Assembly (NCBI RefSeq): GCF_963678635.1
Contig: NC_087064.1
Coordinates: forward strand, 17,105,802 to 17,169,801
Reading direction: 5' to 3'
Origin: Symsagittifera roscoffensis
Lineage: Eukaryota; Xenacoelomorpha; Acoela; Convolutidae
Length of the DNA stretch: 64,000 bases
The notes below the pieces were generated by a model, which saw only the letters and a list, made by a program, of their open reading frames with translations, searched no databases and was not told where the DNA came from. Of the stretch, positions 10,513 to 20,784 are shown in pieces (positions within the stretch are counted from its first letter, which is position 1; every line of letters starts with the position of its first letter). A program made the translations under genes and the position numbers.

Positions 10513-10740
10513 TATTTTATTAAGGACTTAGGTAAACGAAAGAAAGACTAAAAAGCGAGAGGTATTAGGTTATTAATACACAGGCTAGGTATCAGTGACT
10601 GCACTGGTAACTTGCCTTTCAAAAAGAACCAGACTAACACAAAACAGGTCCGAACTCGGATATTCGCGACACTAAGTCTAAATTAAAAAGAGCGTGACTC
10701 ATTGGTGTGGATTGGAACATAATACGTTTTTGGGAAAAGT

Positions 10741-10878
10741 GACTGCCCTGAGGATTTTAGTAGGTCTAGCTCGGGCAGTCCGAAGGCAGATAGGTAACAC
10801 AGTACTCGGTGGGTGCAATAGACGCCCACTTGATAAAATAACTGCCTTCAAAGTTTTGTCTGTTTGGTGCAGCACCAA
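10741..10878 (+). other. Cluster of conserved RNA stem-loops upstream of gag (A)
   Basis: Three inverted repeats in a row: GACTGCCC/GGGCAGTC (10741-10748 with 10773-10780), GTGGGTG/CGCCCAC around a CAATAGA loop (10809-10829), and TTGGTGC/GCACCAA (10864-10878). All three are preserved in B (29993-30132). A frame of about 68 codons overlaps them (10694-10900) and also stays open in B despite a 3-base indel, so a small peptide is an alternative. A packaging or dimerisation signal would fit the position. Confidence 0.5.
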
Positions 10879-11287
10879 GCAGGGAAAGCTTTTTCTTTAA
10901 AAGACAGGTTCGACTATTGTACTGCGACCGACTAAGAGTACAAGACACATACGTTTTTTAATATATACATTCATATTGTGTCAATATATATTTTTTGTTT
11001 TTGATTTTAAATCAACCTAAACTGTGTTTGATTGGGTAGTGAGTACACTATCTTTTAAATTGACTGATAACATCATATTGTGCTAGTTTCCAGATCTTTG
11101 GACCGATAATCGGCTAGTGTGAATAAATTTTATACAAACTGTACTCTGACAACATACAGGGATTCGTGGTCACTATTTAGTAGAATCTGGTGAAATTTAG
11201 TTTGTTGTGTCATTATTATTGTTAATAAAACTATAAAGTCTCTAGCAATTGAGTCAAGAGTAGGCATAGGAAAGTGACAAATAAAGA

Positions 11288-14077
11288 ATGAGTTTAGACA
11301 AGTCAAGGATACCAAAACGAGGTAATAGCTCTAGGAAATTCATACCTGAAAAGCAAAGAAAAACGATGACCGATCCTTTTGTGGATTGGATCAAGCGATC
11401 CCGGTCCGATAAAGAGGAGACGGTTTCAGGCAGAATGGTTGAAACGAGAAGTCAGAAGACCTCAGAAGAGCGAGGAGAACTGTTAGAAGTGGAGGTCAAT
11501 ACGGACCATACCATGAACGACAACCAGGGAGTAAATGGACTGGAAGGGAGAGGCAGAAGGCTGGCGAGTGAATCTACTCCGGTAGAACAAGGCCATGATT
11601 TTGCCACTTCCACCGGGACATTGGATCGAGAGGAGATGTCGGAACTGTCCGACATCTCAACTGAAGTAACGGCAACTAGAAGATCTCCGACAGACAACAC
11701 TATGATGGCAAGCGGAACTGGAAAACAAACAACCTCATCATCGTTCTCAGAAAGAATGAAGAACACCTTCGGAAACATCTTTCCATTCAGCATGGGAGGA
11801 GGAGCAGGAAACGATGGTGAGTCCCAGGAGGAAGAGGATGAAGAGGAGCAAGGGGACTTTGGATCTCAAGTCAGCCTCAATAGTTCGATCCAGGAGAGTG
11901 AGGCACACGTCGGAAGAGAGACTGGAACCATGGACAAATTTGGTGTAGTGACAACGATAAGCAAGGAGGCAAACACACCGGGCCAGTCAAAGGACTTCGC
12001 GATTAGGACAAGTTCGGAGCCACAACTTGAAGAGAGTAGAACCAGAAGGCTCGGCAATGCGTTAATGGATCCTGAAATAAATAATGAAAAGACGCTGAAG
12101 CAGAGAGTCAAGGCCCGGATCTCGACAAGCACGAGGCTACCTGGGACCGACAGGGTTACACCGCCACTAGTGACGCCACTCGTGGATAACGGGGCAGCAC
12201 TAGAGGAAGCCTTAAACAACATAGTGGGCAGTTTAGGAGAACAAAATGAACAGATGTCGATAAGGATGAGTGAACTAGAAAGAGCAGTTCACATTGAAAG
12301 AGAAAGTGTGCGGGAAGAAATAAACCGCAACAGACAAGAAGTTGGCAGAAGCGAAAAACGCTTGAAAGAAAGAACGGACGAACGTATGACAAGGAACTTG
12401 TCGCGAATGACAAGAGAGGCGGAACAGAGGGAGTTACGCTTAAGAGCCGACATGGAGAAGTTAAGAATTCAGCAAGAGCAGTCTCTTGGGTCTCTTGACA
12501 CAAAGATAGACGCGATGATGGAGAGGCGAACTCAGGCTATCATGGATAGGTTGGACGGGCTACTAAGCAGCAAGAGTGGACCAAAAGAAGGAGAGCCGAA
12601 CTCGGGAGGTCCCAGCAGGGAACCGAGGGTGAACTTCAATGAACATCAAAGGAGGAAGACGTATGGATCCACTAGAGGCAGGGGCAGTTCATCAGGCTAT
12701 GCCACAAGGGGTAATACAGCATGGGGCCCGAACAGTAGAGCAAGTTCAACGGGGAACAGAGAAACCTCGAAAGAACGACCAACGCAAAGCACACATGCGA
12801 CTGGGAGAAGCGATTCTGGCAACATGGGGCATACAAGCCCGAGGAGGAGTCACATGGGCCAAGCGGGAAACGCTCATGGTGATTCGGATTGCAGGGATGC
12901 ACCGCACACAGAGCCTTCGACAAGGTGTGAGGACACTCAAGCGGGACACTCAAGGGATGCTACGGCAATGGCCACAGCATTTGAACCCCTGAACAGGTCT
13001 TTAGAGACATTCCTGACGAGGTTATCAAGAACCAATGAACGCAGTGAGAAGTCCAGAAGAGTCTTTAAGAAACCAAGATGCTACAAAGACGAATCTGATG
13101 GCTGTATTGATACCTGGATAGAGGTAATGAAGCTGCATTTCGAGGAAGAGGACTTGTCGGAGAGACAGGAATGCAGCGCGCTCACCAGCAACTTAGAAGG
13201 GACAGCCCTGAACTGTGCCATGGCCAAGAAACAGTATCAACGTGACACTGCTGAGAAAATCTTCGAAATCTTGTTAAACCGTTTCGGATCAGGGGTGCAG
13301 GGGCACCAGGCGATGATGCGCTTCGAGAAACGGAGGCAACGAGAAGATGAAACAATAGACAAGTTTCTCGATGATTTGGAAATGCTGAGAAGACGCAGCC
13401 AACCGGATGAGTCAAACCGAAGGATGAACCTGGCCGTAGCCTCAAAATTCATCGATGGTGTGAAAAATGATGAACTTCGTACGATGCTAGCAACGCGTTA
13501 CACACCACTATCAACTAATGCGCCAACACCGGAGGAGTTGAGGCTCAAATCAAAAGAGTATCTTTTGTTGAAACCTCCTTCGAGATCTGGATATTACAAG
13601 AACAATTATGGAAATTTTAACAACGGACCAGCAAACCAAGGGAACAATTGGTATAAACCGAGGGATGATATGGACAAGAGACGTTCTTGTGCTAATTGCA
13701 GTTCAACAGACCATCATGTGTCAGCATGCCCAGCTTACAAACAAGGCATGAAAGCAATAGGCTTTAGCCTCGAGGACGAAGATGCGTCAGAGTTGGATCA
13801 TGAGGATTTCATGAGAGGAGTAATTGCGAAATTCGGCCCGAGGTGTTTCTTTTGTAACTTGGAAGGTCATTTTAAATCAGATTGTCCGCAATTCTGGGAT
13901 GCAGTGGCAGACATCAAGCATCCAAGACATGAAGAAGCTTTGTCAGGAGTGAAAGCCAGCAAGGCTCGACTTTTGAGTGAAGCGGAGGCACGCAGAAAGG
14001 ATAAACCTCAAGAGCTGGTAGCAAAGAAGATGCAAGCGGTAACAGAGGAAGCACGTGAACCGGAACCTGGAGAATGA
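11288..14077 (+). CDS. gag: Gag of element A, 929 aa
   Basis: Structural polyprotein that would form the particle and bind genomic RNA. The first 300 residues are acidic and serine/threonine-rich. A helical, Arg/Glu-rich stretch at about 320-430 is a likely coiled coil. A capsid-like segment rich in W, L and E lies at about 600-760. Two CCHC zinc knuckles of C-x2-C-x4-H-x4-C form follow near residues 800 and 855 (CANCSSTDHHVSAC and CFFCNLEGHFKSDC). ATG at 11288 gives the longest frame; the ATG 78 bases later (MTDPFVD) is an alternative and is the one left open in B. The frame ends early because about 120 bases present in B are missing near 14065, which also shifts the frame into protease. It is long for a Ty3/gypsy Gag. 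Confidence 0.85.
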   Translation: MSLDKSRIPKRGNSSRKFIPEKQRKTMTDPFVDWIKRSRSDKEETVSGRMVETRSQKTSEERGELLEVEVNTDHTMNDNQGVNGLEGRGRRLASESTPVEQGHDFATSTGTLDREEMSELSDISTEVTATRRSPTDNTMMASGTGKQTTSSSFSERMKNTFGNIFPFSMGGGAGNDGESQEEEDEEEQGDFGSQVSLNSSIQESEAHVGRETGTMDKFGVVTTISKEANTPGQSKDFAIRTSSEPQLEESRTRRLGNALMDPEINNEKTLKQRVKARISTSTRLPGTDRVTPPLVTPLVDNGAALEEALNNIVGSLGEQNEQMSIRMSELERAVHIERESVREEINRNRQEVGRSEKRLKERTDERMTRNLSRMTREAEQRELRLRADMEKLRIQQEQSLGSLDTKIDAMMERRTQAIMDRLDGLLSSKSGPKEGEPNSGGPSREPRVNFNEHQRRKTYGSTRGRGSSSGYATRGNTAWGPNSRASSTGNRETSKERPTQSTHATGRSDSGNMGHTSPRRSHMGQAGNAHGDSDCRDAPHTEPSTRCEDTQAGHSRDATAMATAFEPLNRSLETFLTRLSRTNERSEKSRRVFKKPRCYKDESDGCIDTWIEVMKLHFEEEDLSERQECSALTSNLEGTALNCAMAKKQYQRDTAEKIFEILLNRFGSGVQGHQAMMRFEKRRQREDETIDKFLDDLEMLRRRSQPDESNRRMNLAVASKFIDGVKNDELRTMLATRYTPLSTNAPTPEELRLKSKEYLLLKPPSRSGYYKNNYGNFNNGPANQGNNWYKPRDDMDKRRSCANCSSTDHHVSACPAYKQGMKAIGFSLEDEDASELDHEDFMRGVIAKFGPRCFFCNLEGHFKSDCPQFWDAVADIKHPRHEEALSGVKASKARLLSEAEARRKDKPQELVAKKMQAVTEEAREPEPGE

Positions 14078-15026
14078 AAAATTACAGGAGCAACTGAACG
14101 CCTTTGAAGCAACGGAAGTTGAAGAGGCAAAAGCACCAAGCAGCTTGAGCATGAAACTTAATGTTATCTCTGGTCAGAGGTTCGGTATGGCACCGCAAGG
14201 AAGTAAAATACAGTCGATAATCTCGGTGGCAGGGCATCAGGTAATCAGAAATCTGAGTGAACCGTCTGAGTTCACTTTGATGCATTTGGACACATATGCA
14301 GACTATCTGAGGCAGATGGAGCCACGCACCGAGTCGAGGGCTGTGAGGGCACTACTGACCACGGGTGGCCCTCGCATGAAGAAACTTCATGGACGCTACC
14401 TAGAAGTCTATGGGCCGTATCAAGTGATGCTGAACGTGTATGGGATCAGTATCTACACCAGGACTTATGTAACAAAAGATGATGACCAAATAGGGCAGAT
14501 CTATTTGGGTGAAGAGGAGTTCAAAGTCCGCAGGATAGGCCATGACGCCATGATGGAACAAGACGCGGTACACATTGGATATGAAGCAGATGTGACAGCA
14601 CACCTGCTCGACACCAACGGAACAAAAATCGGAGTCACAGGGCTTCTGGACACAGGAGCGGTAGTGAGTGTGATGCCGATAAAAACTTGGGAAAGAATGG
14701 GCTTCACGCGGGAAGATCTGATTCCAACGAATCTCCGACTGGCTGCAGCCAATCGAGGAGCTATCTACGTAGCCGGAAGAACACCAATAACGGTCCTCCA
14801 CATGGGAGGACGGGATCTTTGGATGAGCTTCCTGGTGGTAGAGAATCTGGACCATGCCGACCAATTCATCTTGGGCAGAGATTTTGTCAGGAATTTTGAC
14901 GTGATGATTGACTTGAACAACGGTCTAATACGGATTAGAAACCCGGACCGAAAGTATGTTAAGAGACCAATTAATAGGATAATAACAGATGAAAATAAGG
15001 TACCAGTTTTTTGGATAGAAAAGTAA
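14055..15026 (+). pseudogene. pro: Protease region of element A Pol, frame-shifted from gag
   Basis: Retropepsin-type aspartic protease. LLDTGAVVSVMP, with catalytic DTGA, lies at about residues 196-207, and the downstream ILGRDF motif at about 274. In B this region is fused in frame behind Gag, so the separate frame here results from the local deletion. The frame ends at 15026 by an indel relative to B, and 15027-15148 carries stops and a short duplication before RT resumes. Confidence 0.8.
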
Positions 15027-15148
15027 AGTTACAACCAGGACAAGCTGTAGTAGCAATGAGTAGCAATTTCTTTAGAATGAGAAATTTAAATTCGTAAAGT
15101 GATAGCAAACAGGTTTGCTTAGTACCGAATCCAACTAGTCAGAGTTCG

Positions 15149-17101
15149 GTGATTTTAGGCCGGAGCTTCTCGGTAACGCGAAACGGACTGTGTGTCAGTG
15201 TGTTGTTGAACACACTGGACACCACGGTTTCAATCCAGCGTGGAAAGAAGCTTGGCTACGCCTTGCCGATGAGGACCGACTATGAGGAGACACAAAACTT
15301 GAAGAAACATAATGTGAAAGACTGTCCTTATCATGCAAATAAAGATAAAATCTTAAAGAGAATTAATGAATTAAAATCTATTCATAAATTGTTTTCAATG
15401 AAATCCGAAACGGACGACGGCTTATCAAGCTGCTCGAATTTTCCGGAACGCCCCTCGTCATATGAACTAGATTCTGACAAACCGGTTTTGCCAGAAATAG
15501 AACATTTAAAAGGAAAGATAGGTGAGGGAGATTTTGAAAAATTGCGGGACCTCCTACATCGGAACGCCGAGGTATTTTCAAAACATAAGGCGGACATCGG
15601 TTGCTGTAATTTCGTCGAACACGAAATCGAACTAGAAGAGGGCGCCGTTCCCCATAGGGAAGGCGCAAGGCGAATGACGCCACATAAATCGGAAGCGTGC
15701 CGAGCGGAAATAGAAATGTTGCTTGAATACGACATGATAGAACCCTCGAAATCGCCGTGGGCTTGCGGGGTAGTCATGGCGAAAAAGAAAGGGGGGCAGC
15801 TTAGATTTTGTTGCGACTTTCGTTACTTGAACGCGGTAACGATTAAAGATGCGTACCCGATACCGCGAATAGACGAGAGCCTATTTAAACTTGATGATGC
15901 AAAGTTCTTCACCACATTGGACTTGGGTTCTGCCTTCTGGCAGGTTCCTCTGCGAAAGAAGGACAGAGAGAAAACCGGATTCGCGTGCGAATTGGGGTTG
16001 TACCAGTGGAAGAGGATGCCCTTCGGCTTGTGCAATGCAACAGCAACTTTTCAAAGGCTGATGGCTCAGGCTTTGACAGGAGTGACCAAAAAGTACGGGA
16101 ATCTCTTGATGTGCTACGTGGATGACGTAGTCATAGCGACACCAACCCCGGAGGATCACATTGATCGACTCGATGAGGTCTTCGGATGTATGAAAAGAGC
16201 AGGCTTGAAATGCAAACCATCGAAATGTGAAATCCTTAGGGATTCGATCAAGTACCTAGGAAGAATGGTGGACAGGCATGGTGTGAGGCCAGATCCGGAA
16301 GCAGTAGAAGCAGTGATGACATGGAAAGCTCCAAGAACGGACACACAGCTCATGAGCTTCCTAGGGTTTGCCAATTACTACCGAGAATTCATAAAAGGAT
16401 ACGCGGACAAGGTGTACCCGATGCAGAAGCTGATGCGCAACAAAGGGAAGAAGTTCGAATGGAACGATGAGGCACAGGTTGCCTTCGAGAACATAAAGCG
16501 GGAACTGTGCGAAGCGCCAGTGCTGGGCATGCCTACAGAAAAGGGCATGTATGTTCTCGACACAGACGCATCGGTGGTGGCCATCTCAGGAATATTGCAT
16601 CAAGAGCAAGAATGGAACGGAAGAACAGTTCTCCGTCCCATTGCATACGGCAGCAAAGTCTTGAGTGACACAGAGATGAAATATGGCGCACCAAAAGCAG
16701 AAATGTTTGCAGTAGTCACCTTCGTGGAGAAGTACCGTGCATACTTGGGGAGCGCTCCCTTCAAGTTACGCGTAGACAACAGAGCGTTATCCTGGTTGAA
16801 GACCTACTCGATGGATCAGAGTTATATTGGTAGATGGATAGTAAGACTGGATGGCTACCATATGATAATCGAACATAGGATGCGTGATAAACACCAGAAT
16901 GCTGACAGCCTCAGCAAGAAAACTGAGTTCTATGAAATATTGGAGCAGAAGCAGGCCAATCAGGCGGAAGTAAAGGAGGGATTCTCGTTTCTGGACAAAG
17001 AAACTTATGAAGCGCTTCCCTTAACGAGATGGTTGGATAAGTCTGGACATCCAATTCCAGGGCATCCTGAGTTACCTGTAGAGAAAGCAGCCGAGATATA
17101 G
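15149..17101 (+). CDS. pol: Reverse transcriptase and RNase H of element A
   Basis: Copies the RNA genome into DNA and degrades the RNA strand. RT motifs are in order: FCCDFRYLNAVT, LDLGSAFWQVPL, MPFGLCNATATFQRLM and catalytic YVDD at residues 323-326. RNase H follows with DTDAS at about 470, the KAEMFAV glutamate, RVDNRALSWL and the final NADSLS aspartate, so the active-site set is present. The connection and tether resemble Ty3/gypsy Pol. The TAG at 17099-17101 is one base change from the AGG codon in B, and the same frame continues beyond it into integrase. This is the longest undamaged Pol piece in the window. Confidence 0.9.
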   Translation: MILGRSFSVTRNGLCVSVLLNTLDTTVSIQRGKKLGYALPMRTDYEETQNLKKHNVKDCPYHANKDKILKRINELKSIHKLFSMKSETDDGLSSCSNFPERPSSYELDSDKPVLPEIEHLKGKIGEGDFEKLRDLLHRNAEVFSKHKADIGCCNFVEHEIELEEGAVPHREGARRMTPHKSEACRAEIEMLLEYDMIEPSKSPWACGVVMAKKKGGQLRFCCDFRYLNAVTIKDAYPIPRIDESLFKLDDAKFFTTLDLGSAFWQVPLRKKDREKTGFACELGLYQWKRMPFGLCNATATFQRLMAQALTGVTKKYGNLLMCYVDDVVIATPTPEDHIDRLDEVFGCMKRAGLKCKPSKCEILRDSIKYLGRMVDRHGVRPDPEAVEAVMTWKAPRTDTQLMSFLGFANYYREFIKGYADKVYPMQKLMRNKGKKFEWNDEAQVAFENIKRELCEAPVLGMPTEKGMYVLDTDASVVAISGILHQEQEWNGRTVLRPIAYGSKVLSDTEMKYGAPKAEMFAVVTFVEKYRAYLGSAPFKLRVDNRALSWLKTYSMDQSYIGRWIVRLDGYHMIIEHRMRDKHQNADSLSKKTEFYEILEQKQANQAEVKEGFSFLDKETYEALPLTRWLDKSGHPIPGHPELPVEKAAEI

Positions 17102-19000
17102 ATCCTGTCAAGGGAGGACCCGGTCCCATTGGATCTGTTGCTGCGCTCGAACCTGGTCCAGCAAGAACTCTCTCGCATGAATATAAACAGCCTCTCATTA
17201 TTGGATAAAACGGTGCAAGTCACACCACAAGTAATGCGGATGCTGGGTGGATTGTTAGAAAGAGAAGTGACCAGAGATGACCCCGAATGGACAGCAGCAG
17301 TGGCATCGCTAACAGTCAGTGAGAAGGTGAAGATCATGCCGTCCAGACGACAGCACGAAGAGAACGAAAGGGATTGTAGGACAATAGTTCAGCAACTAGT
17401 ATCCTCAATACCCCAGGAGATTTTAACAAGTACTTCTTACGGACAGAAAGGACAGGAGAGCGGCAAGCAAAAGAAAACTGTCACCTTTGTAGACCGGGAT
17501 AAAGAGGGTGAAGTTGTAAAACAAAATCTGCTGCAAGACTATTTGTCCGGGGAGAAGCATAAGGAGAAAAACCAGCGATCACAAGATCAACACCCGGGAC
17601 AAGTGAATTGGTCCGGGGAGTCCGAGATAGACGAGAAAATTCCTGATGAGAAACAGGACCTAGAGAACAAGGTTTTGTCCGGGGAGTTCAGATGGATGCG
17701 AAGGAAATACAGACATGATCTGGAGGAGCGTGCAGTCTCCAGCACAACACCTTCGACGGATGATGAATCCCGAAACTCAGGAATGGATACCTATTCCGAC
17801 AGGAATTCGACTTCGGGATCCGAACTGTCAGAACTGGCGATACACACGCTACTAGTGGAAACTCGGGCGAGAGACCTGGACAGAGAGGTGTACCAGGATC
17901 CTGACAGTGATCGCTACCTAATACCAAGCGAAAGAGTCTTTGACAACGCAGCGGATGACTTAGAAACGATAGCGGTATCGAAACGTTCGATAAGCCTGTT
18001 GCCGCAGAAAGAGGTAGTCAGGACTGATCTTCAGCCGTTTCAGCAAGAAACACAACCGTTGGTGAAGATTTGGTGCGTTAAGATGGAAGAAGACACACAT
18101 CAGCCCAACGAGCTGAATAGTCAGATGAGAGTCATGAAGACGTACTTGAAGGCGAGATACAGACTCTCGGACCTTCTAAGGGCGCAGAGAAATGATCGTA
18201 TGACAAGCAACCTAAAAAGGTGGATAGAAAACGGTGCACCTGACAAAGGTGACCTGGAAGAAGACAGCTATAGGATCCTGAGACAATACTTCATGCAGAA
18301 GGAGGGGAGATTATATCTGAACAAGGACGGGATCGTGGCTTGCAGGAGAAGAGAAGAAGACAAGGTTTTATACAAATATAACGCGATAGTGTTGCCGCAA
18401 CTCTATCAGACAGAACTATTATTCAGGTCGCATGATCAGATGGGCCATCAAGGGATCGACAAAGTGTATCAGAGGATCCTGAAGCACTTTGAGTGGCCTG
18501 GGATGAAAAAGGCATGCGAGAAATGGGTGACAGCATGTCTGTCATGCCAACAGGTCAAGGATCCTTGGAAGTTGCGATTTCCTTTACAATCAATTGAGTC
18601 GTCTGAATTCAACGAGGTGGTGCAGATAGATCACCAGAAGATATGCATGACAGACAGCGGTTACAACCAAGTCTTGGTCATGATAGATCACTTCACGAAG
18701 TATGCAGAGGCCGTGCCCTGCATCACTGCCTCGGCGGAAGAGACATGCGACCACCTGATCAATACGTGGATAGCAAGACATGGTTGTCCAATGACGTTTC
18801 AATCGGACAATGGAACGGCTTTCGTAGGCGATCTTACGAAAGAGCTTATGAGACGGTCACAAGTCGCTCAGGCTCACTCCACGACATACCACCCTCAGAC
18901 GAATGGCTTGGTGGAAAGACAGAATAGAACGTTAGTGTCGATGCTGAGGGTATATTGTTCCAGGTACATGACCGATTGGATAGATACCTTCCACAGGTGA
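17102..19000 (+). pseudogene. pol: Pol linker and integrase core of element A
   Basis: Continues the RT frame after one stop. The first 400 residues are an unusual acidic linker with no domain I recognise. It includes (L/W)SGE three times at exactly 22-codon spacing (17546, 17612, 17678), each coded by TCC GGG GAG. Then comes the integrase HHCC zinc finger (SHDQMGH ... CLSC, about residues 434-473 of the frame opening at 17129) and the DDE core: IDHQ, SDNG near 559 and ERQNRT near 596. An indel near 18975 shifts the frame; the rest of integrase continues in the next entry. Confidence 0.85.
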
Positions 19001-20784
19001 TGGGAGCTTATAATAGCACGCAACACTCCACCACTGGAGTCAGTCCACACATGATGCTGACGGGACACGAGAAGTCTTTACCCTTGACATTCTTCTACCC
19101 AGAGTATGAGGGAAAGAAAACATCTCCACAGGTTTACGTAAGGGATGTGATCAGACGTCAACAGGAGTTGAACGATCTGTGTAGACGAAATACTCAGCAA
19201 GCACAGGCAAGGCAAAAGAAAAGATTCGACAAGAAAGCAGCTGGCGCAAAAGCTTACTCGGTGGGAGACTATGTATGGGTATTTCAGAACGTTATACCAC
19301 CGAAAGGGACAAAGAAACTTCTAAAGAAATGGAGGGGACCCTTCATGATTACGGAGGTGCACCAGGAGGGACGCTTTTATAGACTGAGTACTGGCCGAGC
19401 CGCCCACTACGAGAACATCAAGCCACACAATCCATCGACAGAAGACTGGTGTATACCTGCAGACATGGAAGAAGGGGATTATTTAATGATGGATCCTGCT
19501 TGTGAGGTCAATGAAAAAGGCACCAGGGAGAAGAACGATGGAAACGAGGTCGTAAAGGAAGGTACGGATACACCATTGGACCTGGATCCAAACGAACAGA
19601 TCGAAGCGGAAGATGAAACCTTACCCTACGCAGAAGAGGATTGGCGGGATCCCGAACAGACAGAGGTTCCCAAGAACTTGGAACCAGATCTTCCGTTCAC
19701 GATTCAGACTCGTCAGAAGGACGGGACGAGACAAAGAAAGAAATACAATCCTTACGGTGACGACTTTGTAGTGGATAGGATAGATCTAAAGAAAATAGTG
19801 GAGGAAGTAGTGGGTTTAGAGGAAATAACCGTGTCACAAGACATTGACATAGTCGATGATCACAACGATGAGTGGGTTGATGACTGGTCGAAATCCGAAG
19901 TAGAATTCGACGCTGAGCAACAGCAGTCAAATGAACAAGACCTGACGAACCTGCGCGTCTTAGAGTGGCTGAACGAAATGACATCAGACCCTAAAGAGAC
20001 CAATGTTACGATTCAATACGTAGATCGCGAAAGCGCGAAATACATTAAGACCGAACGAGATGATCCTTCCTGGGCTGCCCAGGAAGGACAACTTCTCATT
20101 CCAGCTTCTAACCTTGACTTAATACCCGGTATGCGATCGACAGGGACGCCGATGGATATTTTTGTCCGGGGAGTGGGGGTAGGACTTACCCACACTGAAA
20201 ACTTGATAATAAACAAATTAAGAATAGCAAGAGAAACAGGAGACTTAGAAGCAGAAACAGGTGAAGAACCTAAGAAATCTGACATAGGCAGGGTAGTTGA
20301 GTCATATTTTAATTTACCAAATGAATATTCTAGTAACATAATACTAACAGACAGTGATTTCATACTCACAAACAGAACATGTGCGATAGCAATCACCGCA
20401 GACATGAGTTTTAGGACAGCGCTAGCGGCAGATTTTAAGAGGGAATACAAAAACGTGGAATTCCTTTGGAAGCAAAGACCAGGGATAGGGGGCGTAGCAG
20501 CCTTACCTCCGGCGGTGTCGCAGATACCGGGAAAGTACTTGTGCTTCTTGGTAACGAGGGCGACGGAGAAGCAGCACGTGGACCCAGAAAACCTAGTCTT
20601 GTCTTTGACGAGGCTGAGGGACTTCCTTGTGGAAATGGACGTGAAGGAGCTCTCGCTTCCAGTGTACGATCCAAATAGAGGAAGACTGCATCCTCGGGAA
20701 TTGTACGCGCTTGTACACGTGATATTCTCTGATACGAACATACAAGTATATCTACATAAGAAATATTATTTAAGTATAGGCTGA
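18955..20784 (+). CDS. pol: Integrase C-terminus with GPF module, acidic linker and TARG1-like macrodomain (element A)
   Basis: The first 190 residues finish integrase. YVWVFQNVIPPKGTKK and WRGPFMITEV form the GPF/Y module that binds DNA. There is no chromodomain. An acidic linker follows, and residues about 461-602 match the layout of a macrodomain of the TARG1 (OARD1) type: a GD-like turn (DSDFIL), ADMSFRTALAADFKREY in place of the ISxDxxMGxGIAxxFKKxF segment, then CFLVTR, an ENL..LTRLRDF helix, LSLPVYDPNRGRL and VIFSDTNIQVYLH. The positions of the TARG1 catalytic Lys and Asp read Pro and Gly, so binding without hydrolysis is more likely. The same domain is intact in B and twice in C. Function in the element is unknown. 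Confidence 0.75.
   Translation: MFQVHDRLDRYLPQVMGAYNSTQHSTTGVSPHMMLTGHEKSLPLTFFYPEYEGKKTSPQVYVRDVIRRQQELNDLCRRNTQQAQARQKKRFDKKAAGAKAYSVGDYVWVFQNVIPPKGTKKLLKKWRGPFMITEVHQEGRFYRLSTGRAAHYENIKPHNPSTEDWCIPADMEEGDYLMMDPACEVNEKGTREKNDGNEVVKEGTDTPLDLDPNEQIEAEDETLPYAEEDWRDPEQTEVPKNLEPDLPFTIQTRQKDGTRQRKKYNPYGDDFVVDRIDLKKIVEEVVGLEEITVSQDIDIVDDHNDEWVDDWSKSEVEFDAEQQQSNEQDLTNLRVLEWLNEMTSDPKETNVTIQYVDRESAKYIKTERDDPSWAAQEGQLLIPASNLDLIPGMRSTGTPMDIFVRGVGVGLTHTENLIINKLRIARETGDLEAETGEEPKKSDIGRVVESYFNLPNEYSSNIILTDSDFILTNRTCAIAITADMSFRTALAADFKREYKNVEFLWKQRPGIGGVAALPPAVSQIPGKYLCFLVTRATEKQHVDPENLVLSLTRLRDFLVEMDVKELSLPVYDPNRGRLHPRELYALVHVIFSDTNIQVYLHKKYYLSIG

Larger units (their letters stand above)
8319..11287 (+). 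other. Non-coding leader of element A, about 3 kb, with motif array and hairpins
   Basis: Long region between the 5' LTR and gag with a close counterpart in B (27583-30535). It holds an A-rich tract near 8590-8700, at least a dozen scattered copies of CCGGAGGGGTC or close variants, densest at 10325-10512, and strong stem-loops at 10741-10878. A frame at 9818-10072 is broken in B and so is probably not a gene. A gag leader of this length is unusual for Ty3/gypsy elements. Confidence 0.75.

Noticed and set aside
20013-20741. Reverse-strand frame of 242 codons opposite the macrodomain
   Set aside because: Shadow of the pol frame; the equivalent strand in B is broken into pieces.
19260-20784. 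Chromodomain at the integrase C-terminus
   Set aside because: After the GPF module there is an acidic linker and the macrodomain-like fold; no aromatic-cage pattern is visible.
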